From the NCBI GenBank assembly GCA_023251755.1, contig JAHEYF010000012.1, positions 1-38,170 on the forward strand: a stretch of 38,170 nt of DNA, given 5' to 3'. Under the pieces are notes generated by a model. It searched no databases, had not been told where the DNA came from, and was given only the letters and a program-made list of their open reading frames with translations. Made by a program: the position numbers and the translations under genes. The stretch comes from Bacteroidota bacterium. Its GTDB lineage: Bacteria; Bacteroidota; Bacteroidia; B-17B0; Aurantibacillaceae. Positions within the stretch are counted from its first letter, which is position 1; every line of letters begins with the position of its first letter. Positions 17,109-26,291 of the stretch are shown in pieces.

Positions 17109-18719
17109 ATGAGCGCAACATTATCACAAAGTAGTATTTCAGAAAAAAGCCGGATCGGATATTCGCAAGGCAGTGACGAAAAAAATTTCCTCACTGCAAA
17201 AAACGCCATAGATGGAAGCGACCTGCCTGAAAAATTTTTTACCGCCAGCAACGATGAAATTAATAAAGCTGTTGAAATGGCCAGTGCTGCTTTTCTGCTC
17301 CTCAAAAAAACCACAAGCGAACAACGCGCTGGTTTTTTAGACACAGTGGCTGCGGAATTAGATGCAGAAAGGCCTGTTGTTATTGAACGGGCAAGACTGG
17401 AATCGGCCTTAACACTGGCCCGTTTAGACGGGGAATTGAACCGTACCATCAATCAGTTAAAATTATTTGCTACTTTATTGCGCAGCGGCCTTCATGCTGA
17501 TGCTACTATCGATCTGGCAAAAAATGAAGACGGTTCCGTTCGTTACGACATCCGAAAAGTGCAGGTTCCTTTGGGGCCCGTTGTTGTTTTTGGCGCAAGC
17601 AACTTTCCTTTGGCATTTTCTGTAGCCGGTGGCGACACGGCTTCTGCCTGGGCTGCGGGCTGTCCCGTAATTGTGAAAGCACACAACGGACACCTGGGTA
17701 CCAGCAGCATTGTTGCAGCAGTCGTTGTACGCGCCGGAAAAAAATGCGCTATGCCCGAAGGATTTTTCTCCTTAATTTTTGGAAGGGGCTTTGATGCCGG
17801 GATGGCTTTGGTAAAACACCCTTTGGTAAAAGCAGTTGGTTTTACCGGCTCGTACAGCGGAGGAAAAGCCCTGTTTGATGCCGCCAACCAGCGCAAAGAA
17901 CCCATTCCTGTTTTTGCCGAAATGGGAAGCTTAAACCCGGTATTGCTTTTACCCGAAGCATTGGAAAAAAGAAACGAACAAATAGCCACCACCTTTGCCG
18001 GAAGCATTACACAAGGCAACGGGCAGTTTTGCACCAAGCCCGGATTGTTCCTGGCCCTTGAAGGCAATGGCTTTGATTTATTTTTAAAACACCTGAAAAC
18101 AAAATTAGCCGAGGTAGACGCACAGCACATGCTGAACGAAAACATCTGCTCCGCTTTTAAAGCAGGTTTAAACAAAAACATTGTTTCACAAACCGGTGTT
18201 GAATACACTGCTGCCGGAAAGCCTGCCGGCGAAAGAACTGTACAGGCCGGCATTGCAACAGTAAACGGAAAAACATTTTTAAGCAATCCGCATTTGCACG
18301 AAGAAGTGTTTGGGCCTTTTGCACTTATAATTTCCTGTACCAGCCCTGCTGAATTAAAAGCAGTGGCCGAAAGCCTGGGCGGACAATTAACAGCAACTGT
18401 TATTGCCACAGACGAAGAACTCAATAAACACGAAGAAGTGATTGATGTATTAAAAGAAAAAACAGGCCGTATTATTTTCAACGGCATTCCAACGGGTGTG
18501 GAGGTTTGTTCCGCTATGCACCACGGAGGGCCATTCCCGGCTTCTTCCTTCAGTCAGTTTAGCTCGGTAGGTTCCGATGCCATTCGCCGTTTTTTGCGCC
18601 CCTTGTGTTTTCAGGCCTGGCCAAACAATGCCCTGCCCGAAGAATTAAAAAATGAAAACCCTGAAAAAATATGGAGAAGGGTGAATGGGAAGTTAACGAA
18701 TGAAGGATTAATTAGCTGA
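17109..18719 (+). CDS. 2-oxoglutarate semialdehyde dehydrogenase (NADP-type aldehyde dehydrogenase)
   Basis: This 536-residue aldehyde dehydrogenase is of the long, NADP-preferring type that oxidises 2-oxoglutarate semialdehyde to 2-oxoglutarate. Features in order: the cofactor region VVFGASNFPLAFSVAGGDTA; the turn VGFTGSYSGGKALFDAA; the catalytic Glu in VFAEMGSLNPV; and the catalytic Cys in QGNGQFCTKPGL. It ends with NEGLIS, whose codons merge into an ATTAGCTGATG repeat. It forms the last step of the hydroxyproline route encoded by its neighbours, feeding the citric acid cycle. Confidence 0.9.
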   Translation: MSATLSQSSISEKSRIGYSQGSDEKNFLTAKNAIDGSDLPEKFFTASNDEINKAVEMASAAFLLLKKTTSEQRAGFLDTVAAELDAERPVVIERARLESALTLARLDGELNRTINQLKLFATLLRSGLHADATIDLAKNEDGSVRYDIRKVQVPLGPVVVFGASNFPLAFSVAGGDTASAWAAGCPVIVKAHNGHLGTSSIVAAVVVRAGKKCAMPEGFFSLIFGRGFDAGMALVKHPLVKAVGFTGSYSGGKALFDAANQRKEPIPVFAEMGSLNPVLLLPEALEKRNEQIATTFAGSITQGNGQFCTKPGLFLALEGNGFDLFLKHLKTKLAEVDAQHMLNENICSAFKAGLNKNIVSQTGVEYTAAGKPAGERTVQAGIATVNGKTFLSNPHLHEEVFGPFALIISCTSPAELKAVAESLGGQLTATVIATDEELNKHEEVIDVLKEKTGRIIFNGIPTGVEVCSAMHHGGPFPASSFSQFSSVGSDAIRRFLRPLCFQAWPNNALPEELKNENPEKIWRRVNGKLTNEGLIS

Positions 18720-18970
18720 TGTGATGATTAGCTAATTAGCTGATGGGAGAGACAGGTAAATGAAAACGTGACAGGGCTTAGAAAGATTTAACACAGACTG
18801 AATACAACATACGCTGTACCTTGTATGCTGTATATTGTATTCAGACTGGGTGTATACAAGGTACAATACAAGGACCTGATACATCGTACAATATACAGTG
18901 TACAATATACAGGGTACAATATTACAAACTTAGTGAACCTCAGTGCCCTTAGTGCCTCAGTGGTAAAAAA
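18709..18970. repeat. Spacer packed with short palindromic and tandem repeats
   Basis: The 255-base gap holds several repeat types. ATTAGCTGATG units (two, with a variant between) begin inside the last codons of the dehydrogenase gene. A hairpin spans 18794-18849, pairing CAGACTGAATACAACATAC with GTATATTGTATTCAGACTGG. A 14-base tandem follows, TACAATATACAGTG at 18887-18900 and TACAATATACAGGG at 18901-18914, plus TACAATATT. Last is a stretch of the type TTAGTG..CCTCAGTG at 18930-18963. Parts recur at 19993-20085. I see no gene in it. Confidence 0.75.
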
Positions 18971-18974
18971 AATT

Positions 18975-19979
18975 ATGGAAATCAGAAAAACATTTATGTG
19001 TATTGATGCACACACCTGCGGAAACCCGGTGCGCGTAGTAACAGGCGGAGGGCCTCACTTAAAAGGAAATACAATGAGCGAACGCCGCCTGTATTTTTTA
19101 GAACATTACGATTGGATTCGGAAAGGGCTGATGTTTGAACCCCGCGGCCACGATATGATGTCGGGAAGTATGTTGTTTCCCCCCACTGATGAAGCCAATG
19201 ACGTTGGAATTTTATTTATTGAAACAAGCGGTTGTTTACCCATGTGCGGACATGGAACCATCGGCACCATCACCGTGGCCATAGAAGAAGGTTTGGTGAT
19301 TCCGAAAACACCAGGAACAGTGAGGGCTGAAACACCCGCCGGACTTGTGATTGCCACCTACAAACAAAAAGGAAAAAAAGTTGAATCAGTAAAAATTGTG
19401 AATGTCCCTTCCTTCCTTTACAAACAGGATTTAAAAGTGGAACACCCCGAACTGGGAGAGTTAACAATGGATGTAAGTTACGGTGGAAATTTTTACGCCA
19501 TTGTTGACCCCCAGCAAAACTTTGAAGGAATAGAAAAATATACCGCAGGTGACCTTATCCGCTACAGTCCCTTCATTCGTTCTTATTTGAATGAACAGTA
19601 CACTTTTCAGCATCCCGAAAATCCTTCCATCAAGGGATTGAGTCATGTGTTGTGGACAGGTAAAACAATTTCTCCTTTGGCAACAGCGCGTAACGCCGTG
19701 TTTTACGGCGACAAAGCCATTGACCGTTCCCCCTGCGGAACAGGTACCTCAGCCCGTATGGCGCAGTGGTATGCAAAAGGAAAATTAAAACAGGGTGATG
19801 AGTTTATACACGAGAGTTATATAGGCAGTGTATTTACAGGACGGATAGAAAAAGAAACTAAACTGGCAGACTATAAAGCAATTGTTCCGAGTATTGAAGG
19901 CTGGGCAAAAGTAACGGGGTACAATACTATCATTATTGATTCCGACGATCCTTATGCTTTCGGATTCCAGGTGATTTAG
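18975..19979 (+). CDS. 4-hydroxyproline 2-epimerase (proline racemase family)
   Basis: The ATG at 18975 gives 334 residues, the usual family length; the longer upstream frame only translates spacer repeats. The protein opens RKTFMCIDAHTCGNPVRVV. It has both catalytic cysteines, in CLPMCGHGTIG and in DRSPCGTGTSARMA, which marks an epimerase or racemase rather than the trans-3-hydroxyproline dehydratase with Thr at the second site. It converts trans-4-hydroxy-L-proline to cis-4-hydroxy-D-proline in the cytoplasm, the entry step of the pathway. Proline racemase activity cannot be excluded from sequence, but the neighbours favour hydroxyproline. Confidence 0.9.
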   Translation: MEIRKTFMCIDAHTCGNPVRVVTGGGPHLKGNTMSERRLYFLEHYDWIRKGLMFEPRGHDMMSGSMLFPPTDEANDVGILFIETSGCLPMCGHGTIGTITVAIEEGLVIPKTPGTVRAETPAGLVIATYKQKGKKVESVKIVNVPSFLYKQDLKVEHPELGELTMDVSYGGNFYAIVDPQQNFEGIEKYTAGDLIRYSPFIRSYLNEQYTFQHPENPSIKGLSHVLWTGKTISPLATARNAVFYGDKAIDRSPCGTGTSARMAQWYAKGKLKQGDEFIHESYIGSVFTGRIEKETKLADYKAIVPSIEGWAKVTGYNTIIIDSDDPYAFGFQVI

Positions 19980-20092
19980 TTGTACACTGCACATTGTACC
20001 TTGTATTCAGACTGGACGTATACATATTACAATACGGGAGTACATGCACAAAGACTTGATACATCGTACAACATACAACATACAATAAAAAA
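19980..20092. repeat. Second copy of the TACAA-type spacer repeat
   Basis: CCTTGTATTCAGACTGGACG and the downstream GATACATCGTACAACATACA are close to CAGACTGGGTGTATACA and GATACATCGTACAATATACA in the preceding gap. The order and spacing of blocks are kept. It ends just before AAGAGGAA, a possible ribosome site for the following gene. Confidence 0.7.
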
Positions 20093-20098
20093 GAGGAA

Positions 20099-21361
20099 AT
20101 GAAAAAAGAGATCGTTGTGTTAGGAGGAGGAATTATTGGCCTGTGCAGTGCTTATTACTTAGCCGAAGAAGGTTACCATGTGACTGTGGTAGACAAAAAC
20201 GACCCCCTGGCCGATTTGAACTGTTCAACCGGAAATGCCGGCATGATCGTTCCCAGCCATTTTGTTCCGCTCGCTTCGCCGGGCATCATCGGACAAGGCA
20301 TCCGCTGGATCTTTAATTCCCGCAGTCCTTTGTATATCCGTCCGCAAATGAACAGCGAGCTGCTTTCCTGGCTGATCAAATTCTGGAAGTCTGCCAACGC
20401 TGCCCACGTCCAAAAATCATCACCCGCTTTAAAAGATTACAATTCTTATAGTTTAGATTTATACAAAAAAATTGCCAGCGAAAACAAGTTTGATTTTATG
20501 TTTAAAAAACAAGGCTTGTTGTTGTTGTGCAAAACCGAAAAGTTCCTGGAAGAAGAAGTGCACGGCGCACAAACCGCCAATAAGCTGGGCCTTGCAACAC
20601 GGGTATTGGACAAAGCGGGTTTAAAGCTGCTGGAGCCCGATATAGATATGAATGTTGCAGGAGGGGTTTTGTACCCCGGCGATGCGCACCTTTCGCCCAA
20701 TATGTTTGTAAGTGCGATGTATACATACTTGCAGCAAAAACCAAATGTGCGTTTTTTTATTCAAAGCGAAATAAAACAAGTCCGTATAAAAAACAACACC
20801 ATTGAAGCCCTGTTGACCGGGAACGGAGAAGAAATACAAGGAGATGAATTTATATTGGCTGCCGGTTCCTGGTCGGCAAAATTTGGGAAAATGCTGGGTT
20901 TAAATATTCCTATCCTTGCCGGAAAAGGCTACAGCATGACCATTCAGCAACAGGAACAGCGCTTGCAAACCCCCAGTATTTTTTGTGAAGCAAGGGTGGC
21001 CATTACACCCATTGGTAACCAGATTCGTTTTGGCGGAACCATGGAACTGGGTGGGGAAGAATACAAAATAAACCCTTTGCGCCTCGAAGGAATTATCAAT
21101 TCCATCAACAATTACTTTCCCAACTACAACACCGCTCCTTTGCAGCAGGTGGTGCCCTGGTCGGGTTTAAGGCCTTGTTCGCCCGATGGATTGCCTTATC
21201 TGGGAAGGACTAAAAAAGCCCACAACCTTGTTGCGGCCACCGGTCATGCTATGATGGGTTTGAGTTTAGCCCCGGCTACAGGGCAAATAGTAAGCGACAT
21301 TGTTGCCGGAAGAAAACCACAAGTAGATATAGATTTATATTCGCCCGACAGGTATAATTAA
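20099..21361 (+). CDS. FAD-dependent D-amino acid / D-hydroxyproline dehydrogenase (DadA-like)
   Basis: This 420-residue flavoprotein of the glycine oxidase / D-amino acid dehydrogenase family starts with the dinucleotide-binding motif VVLGGGIIGLCSAYYLAEEG. Other blocks are CSTGNAGMIVPSHF, LAAGSWSAKFGKMLGL, GKGYSMTI and the C-terminal FAD contact GHAMMGLSLAPATGQIVSDI. In this operon it most likely oxidises cis-4-hydroxy-D-proline to 1-pyrroline-4-hydroxy-2-carboxylate, linking the epimerase to the deaminase. It is the last gene of the operon. The ATG is preceded by AGAGGAA, one of the better ribosome sites in the window. General D-alanine dehydrogenase activity is the alternative. Confidence 0.87.
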   Translation: MKKEIVVLGGGIIGLCSAYYLAEEGYHVTVVDKNDPLADLNCSTGNAGMIVPSHFVPLASPGIIGQGIRWIFNSRSPLYIRPQMNSELLSWLIKFWKSANAAHVQKSSPALKDYNSYSLDLYKKIASENKFDFMFKKQGLLLLCKTEKFLEEEVHGAQTANKLGLATRVLDKAGLKLLEPDIDMNVAGGVLYPGDAHLSPNMFVSAMYTYLQQKPNVRFFIQSEIKQVRIKNNTIEALLTGNGEEIQGDEFILAAGSWSAKFGKMLGLNIPILAGKGYSMTIQQQEQRLQTPSIFCEARVAITPIGNQIRFGGTMELGGEEYKINPLRLEGIINSINNYFPNYNTAPLQQVVPWSGLRPCSPDGLPYLGRTKKAHNLVAATGHAMMGLSLAPATGQIVSDIVAGRKPQVDIDLYSPDRYN

Positions 21362-21368
21362 GTGCATT

Positions 21369-21428
21369 CGTTTATTTGTTCATTCGTTCAATTTTGGTGC
21401 GAACGGTTAAACGATCGAACGAACAAAC
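21369..21428. terminator. Imperfect inverted repeat between convergent genes
   Basis: The arm CGTTTATTTGTTCATTCGTT (21369 onward) is roughly complementary to the segment GGTTAAACGATCGAACGAAC ending at 21424. The structure resembles the one at 17027-17098 and sits where the dehydrogenase and XRE genes converge. It ends on the stop codon of the XRE gene. A bidirectional transcription end is plausible. Confidence 0.5.
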
Positions 21429-21778
21429 TATTTCTTCTTCCTGGCCATCTTCTCCCTCAATTCATGAATCACTTCTTTTTGCATGGCAGCTAATTCTTTC
21501 AGTGTAAGAATTTCTTCCTGCAAACGTTTAATTTCCTCTTTGTGCGATTGGGAAGAATTGCTTTTGTAAAATTCCTGTCCGTCTTTTACCTCATTTTCCA
21601 ATTCCTGAACAGAGACGTCCAGTACCGAACAGATTTTTTTGAGGGTGTAGCCGTTTACCTTTCCGGTTTGTTCAATATGCGAAATCAGGGGGCGGGTTTT
21701 ATTGACCTTTTCCGCCAGCTCCTCCTGTGTGAGTCCCTTTGTAATCCTGGCAATCTTTATTTTTAACCCGATGTGCAT
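21428..21778 (-). CDS. Small XRE-family helix-turn-helix regulator with coiled-coil tail
   Basis: From the ATG at 21778 this is 116 residues. The earlier frame adds 22 residues with no domain sense. Residues about 5-60 form a Cro/C1-type DNA-binding domain: LKIKIARITKGLTQEELAEKV then TRPLISHIEQTGKVNGYTL. The rest is a charged helix rich in Lys, Glu and Leu (IKRLQEEILTLKELAAMQKE) that could form a coiled coil for dimerisation. It converges with the hydroxyproline operon and is probably not its regulator, as the AraC gene fits better. Target unknown; autoregulation through the palindrome at 21826-21838 is possible. Confidence 0.82.
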   Translation of the reverse strand: MHIGLKIKIARITKGLTQEELAEKVNKTRPLISHIEQTGKVNGYTLKKICSVLDVSVQELENEVKDGQEFYKSNSSQSHKEEIKRLQEEILTLKELAAMQKEVIHELREKMARKKK

Positions 21779-21825
21779 AAGGCCTGCAAGTTGGACATAT
21801 ATAGATTGACGTAATGATAATTTAG

Positions 21826-21838
21826 TTAGTAGTACTAA
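21826..21838. promoter_or_regulatory. Palindrome upstream of the XRE gene
   Basis: TTAGTA-G-TACTAA is a perfect 6-bp inverted repeat around one base, 48 bases before the XRE start. It has the size of an operator half-site pair for a small dimeric regulator. Binding is not demonstrated. Confidence 0.3.
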
Positions 21839-21844
21839 TAACAT

Positions 21845-22543
21845 CGTTGAATGGTGCCTTATTAAGTCATTCGCTGATGAATTTATTTATTTCTTCGTTT
21901 CTTAATTTTTAATGGGGGAGCGAACGGACTGGTCAACAACTCCTGTGCGTTAAAAAAATCAGTGCGCTTCGGTGATCTTCGTGCCTGGGTGATAAAATCC
22001 CCGTCAACAAACCCTTTCGTGCCTTGTGCATACACTTTCGCGTATTTTGCCGTAACAAAAAAATGCAACATCCACAACTCCAAAGCAGGTATTTTTTTAT
22101 TTTTTTTTAGAATTTATTATCACCGCTGATACACAGCGACTTCACAATTTTCTTAACATTTTACCACGAGTGCCCGTGTTAAAAAATACCCCCAAATGTT
22201 AATTTCATTATTTGCTTGTCGACCAAATTTTGTAAACATTTGTTCTACGGTAAACAACAGTTTCGGGAAATCCGGCTGTTTAAGCCAAAAGTGTTGATGA
22301 CAAAGGGATGTAGACTGAAAACAAGATTTAAGGATAAATGTTTTTTGAAATTATTAAAACAGGAAGTAAAAAATGAACAGCAAATTGTTTGTTCATTTTT
22401 TACGGCTGTTTTTTAAAAAGAAAGGCTGACGCTTTTAGACAAAAAGTACCCGTCCTTTAAATAAAAAACATTTATTAAAAATAATTTTTTTTCGTTTCGA
22501 ACATCTATAACAATATATTACATCGTTTAATTTTTTTTACTTT
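21845..22543. other. Long intergenic region upstream of nrdB
   Basis: This is about 700 bases between the divergent XRE and nrdB genes. The left part (21930-22060) has degenerate GTGCGCTTCGGTGATCTTCG-type sequence, related in style to the spacer repeat at 18930-18963. The right part is AT-rich and holds the long hairpin at 22356-22412. ORFs that can be drawn through it lack protein character. The nrd promoter must lie here, but I could not pin it to a clear TAnnTTTG box. AATATATT at 22511-22518 is a short palindrome 25 bases before nrdB. Confidence 0.5.
22356..22412 (+). ncRNA. Long hairpin of unknown role, terminator- or leader-like
   Basis: GTAAAAAATGAACA (22366-22379) pairs perfectly with TGTTCATTTTTTAC (22390-22403) around a 10-base loop. 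After a small internal bulge (GAA against GG) AAAACAG (22356-22362) pairs with CTGTTTT (22406-22412), giving 21 base pairs in all. The plus strand then reads on into T and A runs. It lies 132 bases before the nrdB ATG. It could end a small transcript starting near 22200, or act in the leader of the nrd mRNA. The fold is visible; transcription is not shown. Confidence 0.4.
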
Positions 22544-23512
22544 ATGACAGAACCCATTTTAACAGAAAACAAGGATCGCTTTGTTTTATTTCCTATCAAA
22601 CACAAAGAAATATGGGAGATGTATAAAAAAGCCGAAGCCAGTTTCTGGACCGCTGAAGAAATTGACCTGGCCTCCGACCTGCAGGACTGGAACGACAAGT
22701 TAAACGACGATGAAAAACACTTCGTAAAACACGTTCTCGCCTTTTTTGCCGCCAGCGACGGGATTGTGAACGAAAACTTAGCCATTAACTTTATTAACGA
22801 AGTACAATACCCCGAAGCCCGCTGTTTTTACGGCTTTCAGGTAATGATCGAAAATATACACTCCGAAACTTATTCCTTATTAATAGACACTTATATAAAA
22901 GACCCGGTTGAAAAAGACCGTTTGTTTCATGCTGTTGATACCGTTCCCTGTGTAAAGAAAAAAGCCGACTGGGCCCTGCGTTGGATTTCCAACGGAAGCT
23001 TTGCCGAGCGCCTGATTGCTTTTGCAGCTGTAGAGGGTATCTTCTTCTCGGGTTCATTCTGTTCTATTTTCTGGTTAAAAAAACGTGGACTTATGCCGGG
23101 CTTGAGCTTCAGCAATGAACTCATCTCGCGCGACGAAGGTTTACATTGTGATTTTGCCTGTTTATTGTATTCTCAGCTCACCAATAAACTTCCTGTTGAA
23201 AAAGTAACCGAAGTCATCACCAACGCTGTAGCTATCGAAAAAGAATTCGTGTCGGAAGCAATTCCCGTGAAACTTATCGGTATGAATGCAGATTTAATGT
23301 GCCAGTACATCGAGTTCGTTGCCGACAGGTTATTGTTATCCCTTGGTTGCCCTAAATTTTACAACGCCACCAATCCTTTCCCTTTTATGGAAATGATATC
23401 GTTGCAGGGCAAAACCAATTTCTTCGAAAAGCGCGTGGCCGAATACCAAAAGGCCGGTGTGATGTCGAAGAACGATGATAACAACGTCTTTAAATTAGAC
23501 GAAGACTTCTAA
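22544..23512 (+). CDS. nrdB: Ribonucleoside-diphosphate reductase class Ia, beta subunit
   Basis: This 322-residue radical-generating subunit carries the di-iron and tyrosyl-radical motifs. An Asp/Glu ligand region lies near [11 protein letters not shown]. Then comes [13 protein letters not shown], where E and H bind iron and the Tyr four residues after the His is the radical Tyr. The second helix pair has [15 protein letters not shown]. It ends in an acidic tail ([10 protein letters not shown]), the usual docking peptide for the alpha subunit. It makes the stable radical used by NrdA to reduce ribonucleotides. The gene comes before nrdA, with a small ORF between. All key residues seem intact. 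Confidence 0.96.
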   Translation: MTEPILTENKDRFVLFPIKHKEIWEMYKKAEASFWTAEEIDLASDLQDWNDKLNDDEKHFVKHVLAFFAASDGIVNENLAINFINEVQYPEARCFYGFQVMIENIHSETYSLLIDTYIKDPVEKDRLFHAVDTVPCVKKKADWALRWISNGSFAERLIAFAAVEGIFFSGSFCSIFWLKKRGLMPGLSFSNELISRDEGLHCDFACLLYSQLTNKLPVEKVTEVITNAVAIEKEFVSEAIPVKLIGMNADLMCQYIEFVADRLLLSLGCPKFYNATNPFPFMEMISLQGKTNFFEKRVAEYQKAGVMSKNDDNNVFKLDEDF

Positions 23513-23543
23513 GCCCCGATTTTAAAGGAGAAAGCCTTTAACG

Positions 23544-23717
23544 ATGCGCAATCATCGTAAGGGATTTGTAGCCCCCGGACAGAAAGAAATTATTTTTTTC
23601 GCAGGCTTCACCGACGAAAATCACCACTTAATCGAGGAATGGAATAAAAAGAAATTAACCGCTACTTTGTTAATAGAAAAAGTGCCGGCAGACAAAAAAA
23701 GTAAAAAGGTATTGTAA
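23544..23717 (+). CDS. Small 57-residue protein of unknown function within the nrd operon
   Basis: This short frame begins [20 protein letters not shown] and ends with a Lys-rich tail, ADKKSKKVL, before TAA. An AAAGGAG ribosome-like site lies 13 bases before the ATG, rare for this genome. It starts 31 bases after nrdB and stops 62 bases before nrdA, all on one strand, so it should be co-transcribed. Its composition ([17 protein letters not shown]) looks like a real folded peptide rather than spacer translation. The AAAGG of the ribosome site can pair with CCTTT at 23535-23539. I do not recognise the family. It could be a nrd accessory peptide; no function can be given. Confidence 0.55.
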   Translation: MRNHRKGFVAPGQKEIIFFAGFTDENHHLIEEWNKKKLTATLLIEKVPADKKSKKVL

Positions 23718-23779
23718 TTTGCATAAGGCAAGAAAGAAAGATCAAAAAACTAAATAACCCCTTAAAAAAACCAAAGCGT

Positions 23780-26197
23780 ATGTTTGTAGTAAAAAGAGAT
23801 GGTACCAGAGAGTCGGTGAAATTCGATAAAATCACCGCTCGCATTCAAAAACTCTGCTATGGGCTCGATCCGGTTCACGTGGACCCTGTTCACGTTACCA
23901 TGAAGGTAATCGAAGGTTTGTACGATGGTGTATTAACCACCGACCTCGATAACCTGGCCGCAGAAACTGCCGCATCGCTTACCACCAAGCATCCCGATTA
24001 TGCTTTGCTGGCTTCGCGTATTGCCGTTTCCAACCTCCACAAAAACACCACCAAGTCCTTTTCAAAAACCATTCACGACCTCTACCATTACATCGACCCG
24101 AAAACCGGACAAAAAGCATCGCTGATTGCCGAAGACGTATTCGACATCGTACAGGCCAATGCGCAAATATTAGACTCCACCATTATTTACGACCGCGACT
24201 TTGGTTACGATTACTTCGGTTTTAAAACCCTGGAGCGTTCGTATTTATTAAAAATGCACAGCCTTGTGGCCGAGCGCCCACAACACATGCTTATGCGCGT
24301 GGCTGTGGGTATCCATAAAGAGGACATTACCTCGGCCATTGAAACCTATAACTTAATGAGCGAGCGTTGGTTCACCCACGCCACGCCCACCCTGTTTAAT
24401 GCAGGTACACCTAAACCACAAATGTCTTCCTGCTTTTTATTACAGGTAAAAGAAGACAGCATCGACGGTATTTACGATACATTAAAACAATGCGCCCGCA
24501 TCTCCCAGTCTGCCGGTGGTATTGGCATCAGCATACACAACGTACGCGCTACAGGATCTTACATCCGTGGCACCAACGGTACCTCCAACGGTATCATCCC
24601 TATGCTGAAAGTATACAACGAAACTGCCCGTTACGTTGACCAGGGCGGTGGAAAACGCAAAGGTTCCATTGCCGTATACCTCGAGCCCTGGCACGCCGAT
24701 GTGTACCAGTTCATCGACATCCGTAAAAACCACGGAAAAGAAGAAATGCGTGCACGTGATTTATTTACTGCACTCTGGATTTGCGACCTCTTTATGAAAC
24801 GTGTGGAAGAAGAAGGCGACTGGAGTTTGTTCTGCCCTAACGAAGCCCCGGGCTTATCCGATTGCTGGGGTGAAAAATTCGAAGACCTCTATACGCAATA
24901 CGAACGCGAAGGCCGTGCCCGTAAAACAATTAAAGCACGCGAACTGTGGGCAGCTATTATCGAATCGCAAATTGAAACAGGCAATCCGTACATGTTGTAC
25001 AAAGACGCCTGCAACTCAAAATCCAACCAGCAGAACCTGGGTACCATTAAATCGTCGAACCTGTGTACCGAAATATTAGAGTACACCTCGGCCGATGAAG
25101 TAGCTGTGTGCAACCTGGCTTCTATAGCTTTGCCACGTTTTGTAGACGGAGAAAAAGGAACCTTCGACCACCAGAAATTATTCGAAGTAACCTATACCGC
25201 TACCCGTAACTTAAACAAAATCATCGACCGCAATTATTACCCCGTACCTGAGGCGCGCAACTCCAACATGCGTCACCGCCCTATAGGTATTGGTGTACAA
25301 GGCCTGGCCGATGCCTTTATACTGATGCGTTACTCTTTTGAAAGCGAAGAAGCCCGCAAACTGAACAAAGAAATTTTCGAAACCATTTACTACGCCTCTA
25401 TGACGGCCAGTAAAGACCTTGCTAAACTTGAAGGCCCTTACGAAACTTTCCACGGTTCGCCAGTATCACAGGGTATTTTCCAGTTCGACATGTGGGGTGT
25501 AACACCAAGCCCGCGTTGGGAGTGGGACATCCTGAAAGACGAAGTGAAAAAACACGGGGTGCGCAACTCGCTTTTATTAGCCCCAATGCCAACCGCTTCC
25601 ACCTCGCAGATATTGGGTAACAACGAGTGTTTTGAGCCTTACACCTCTAACCTTTACACCCGCCGTGTATTATCGGGCGAGTTCGTTATCGTAAACAAAC
25701 ACTTACTAAAAGACCTGGTAAAATTAGGCTTGTGGAATGAAAACCTGAAAAATAAAATTATTGCCGCCAACGGTTCCGTACAACACATACCCGAAGTGCC
25801 CGAAAACATTAAGGACATATACAAAACCGTGTGGGAAATTAAACAACGCGCCATTATCGACATGGCTGCCGACCGCGGAGCCTTTATTTGCCAAAGCCAG
25901 TCCTTGAATTTATTTATACAGGACGCCAACTTTGCCAAACTTTCTTCGGCCCATTTTTACGCCTGGAAAAAAGGATTAAAAACAGGTATGTATTACCTGC
26001 GCACCAAAGCCGCTGCCGACGCTATTAAATTTACAGTAGACCAGGCCGCCCTCGACCAAAAAGTACAAATACTCGGCAACGAAGATTTACTTTTAGTTGA
26101 ACGCGGACAGGCACACGTATTATCAGCCGAAGAACAACAGGCACAATTAAGCTGCTCACTCGATAATCCTGAAGGCTGCGAGATGTGCGGGTCTTAG
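23780..26197 (+). CDS. nrdA: Ribonucleoside-diphosphate reductase class Ia, alpha subunit
   Basis: This 805-residue catalytic subunit has an N-terminal ATP-cone ([17 protein letters not shown]) for allosteric control. The ten-stranded barrel follows, with the redox Cys in QMSSCFLL, the N-x-C-x-E triad in SSNLCTEI carrying the thiyl-radical Cys, and the partner Cys in [29 protein letters not shown] is the phosphate-binding loop. The C-terminal pair in GCEMCGS is the shuttle to thioredoxin or glutaredoxin. It makes deoxyribonucleotides in the cytoplasm with NrdB. A clear terminator follows 34 bases after the stop. Confidence 0.97.
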   Translation: MFVVKRDGTRESVKFDKITARIQKLCYGLDPVHVDPVHVTMKVIEGLYDGVLTTDLDNLAAETAASLTTKHPDYALLASRIAVSNLHKNTTKSFSKTIHDLYHYIDPKTGQKASLIAEDVFDIVQANAQILDSTIIYDRDFGYDYFGFKTLERSYLLKMHSLVAERPQHMLMRVAVGIHKEDITSAIETYNLMSERWFTHATPTLFNAGTPKPQMSSCFLLQVKEDSIDGIYDTLKQCARISQSAGGIGISIHNVRATGSYIRGTNGTSNGIIPMLKVYNETARYVDQGGGKRKGSIAVYLEPWHADVYQFIDIRKNHGKEEMRARDLFTALWICDLFMKRVEEEGDWSLFCPNEAPGLSDCWGEKFEDLYTQYEREGRARKTIKARELWAAIIESQIETGNPYMLYKDACNSKSNQQNLGTIKSSNLCTEILEYTSADEVAVCNLASIALPRFVDGEKGTFDHQKLFEVTYTATRNLNKIIDRNYYPVPEARNSNMRHRPIGIGVQGLADAFILMRYSFESEEARKLNKEIFETIYYASMTASKDLAKLEGPYETFHGSPVSQGIFQFDMWGVTPSPRWEWDILKDEVKKHGVRNSLLLAPMPTASTSQILGNNECFEPYTSNLYTRRVLSGEFVIVNKHLLKDLVKLGLWNENLKNKIIAANGSVQHIPEVPENIKDIYKTVWEIKQRAIIDMAADRGAFICQSQSLNLFIQDANFAKLSSAHFYAWKKGLKTGMYYLRTKAAADAIKFTVDQAALDQKVQILGNEDLLLVERGQAHVLSAEEQQAQLSCSLDNPEGCEMCGS

Positions 26198-26225
26198 ATG
26201 TGAGATAATAGTATTGGATATAAGA

Positions 26226-26257
26226 TAAAAGCCCCTCCGAACAAGAGGGGTTTTTTG
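26226..26257 (+). terminator. Intrinsic terminator of the nrd operon
   Basis: CCCCTC (26232-26237) pairs with GAGGGG (26245-26250) around a 7-base loop, followed by six T at 26251-26256 and preceded by AAAA. It is a textbook Rho-independent terminator just after nrdA, and separates it from the accessory genes downstream. Confidence 0.88.
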
Positions 26258-26291
26258 TGAGGAATAAAATTTTTTATAACCCAAATTAATC

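Noticed and set aside
18825..18974. N-terminal extension of the hydroxyproline epimerase
   Set aside because: The extra 50 residues are translations of spacer repeats, and the protein family starts at the ATG at 18975.
21883..22083. A 66-codon ORF on the minus strand upstream of nrdB
   Set aside because: Translation of degenerate spacer sequence with low-information Arg/Lys-rich content; no start context or conserved motif.
22509..22520. NrdR box upstream of nrdB
   Set aside because: AATATATT is palindromic but too short and too far from the ACACnATATnnTGTGT-type consensus, and there is only one copy where NrdR usually has two.
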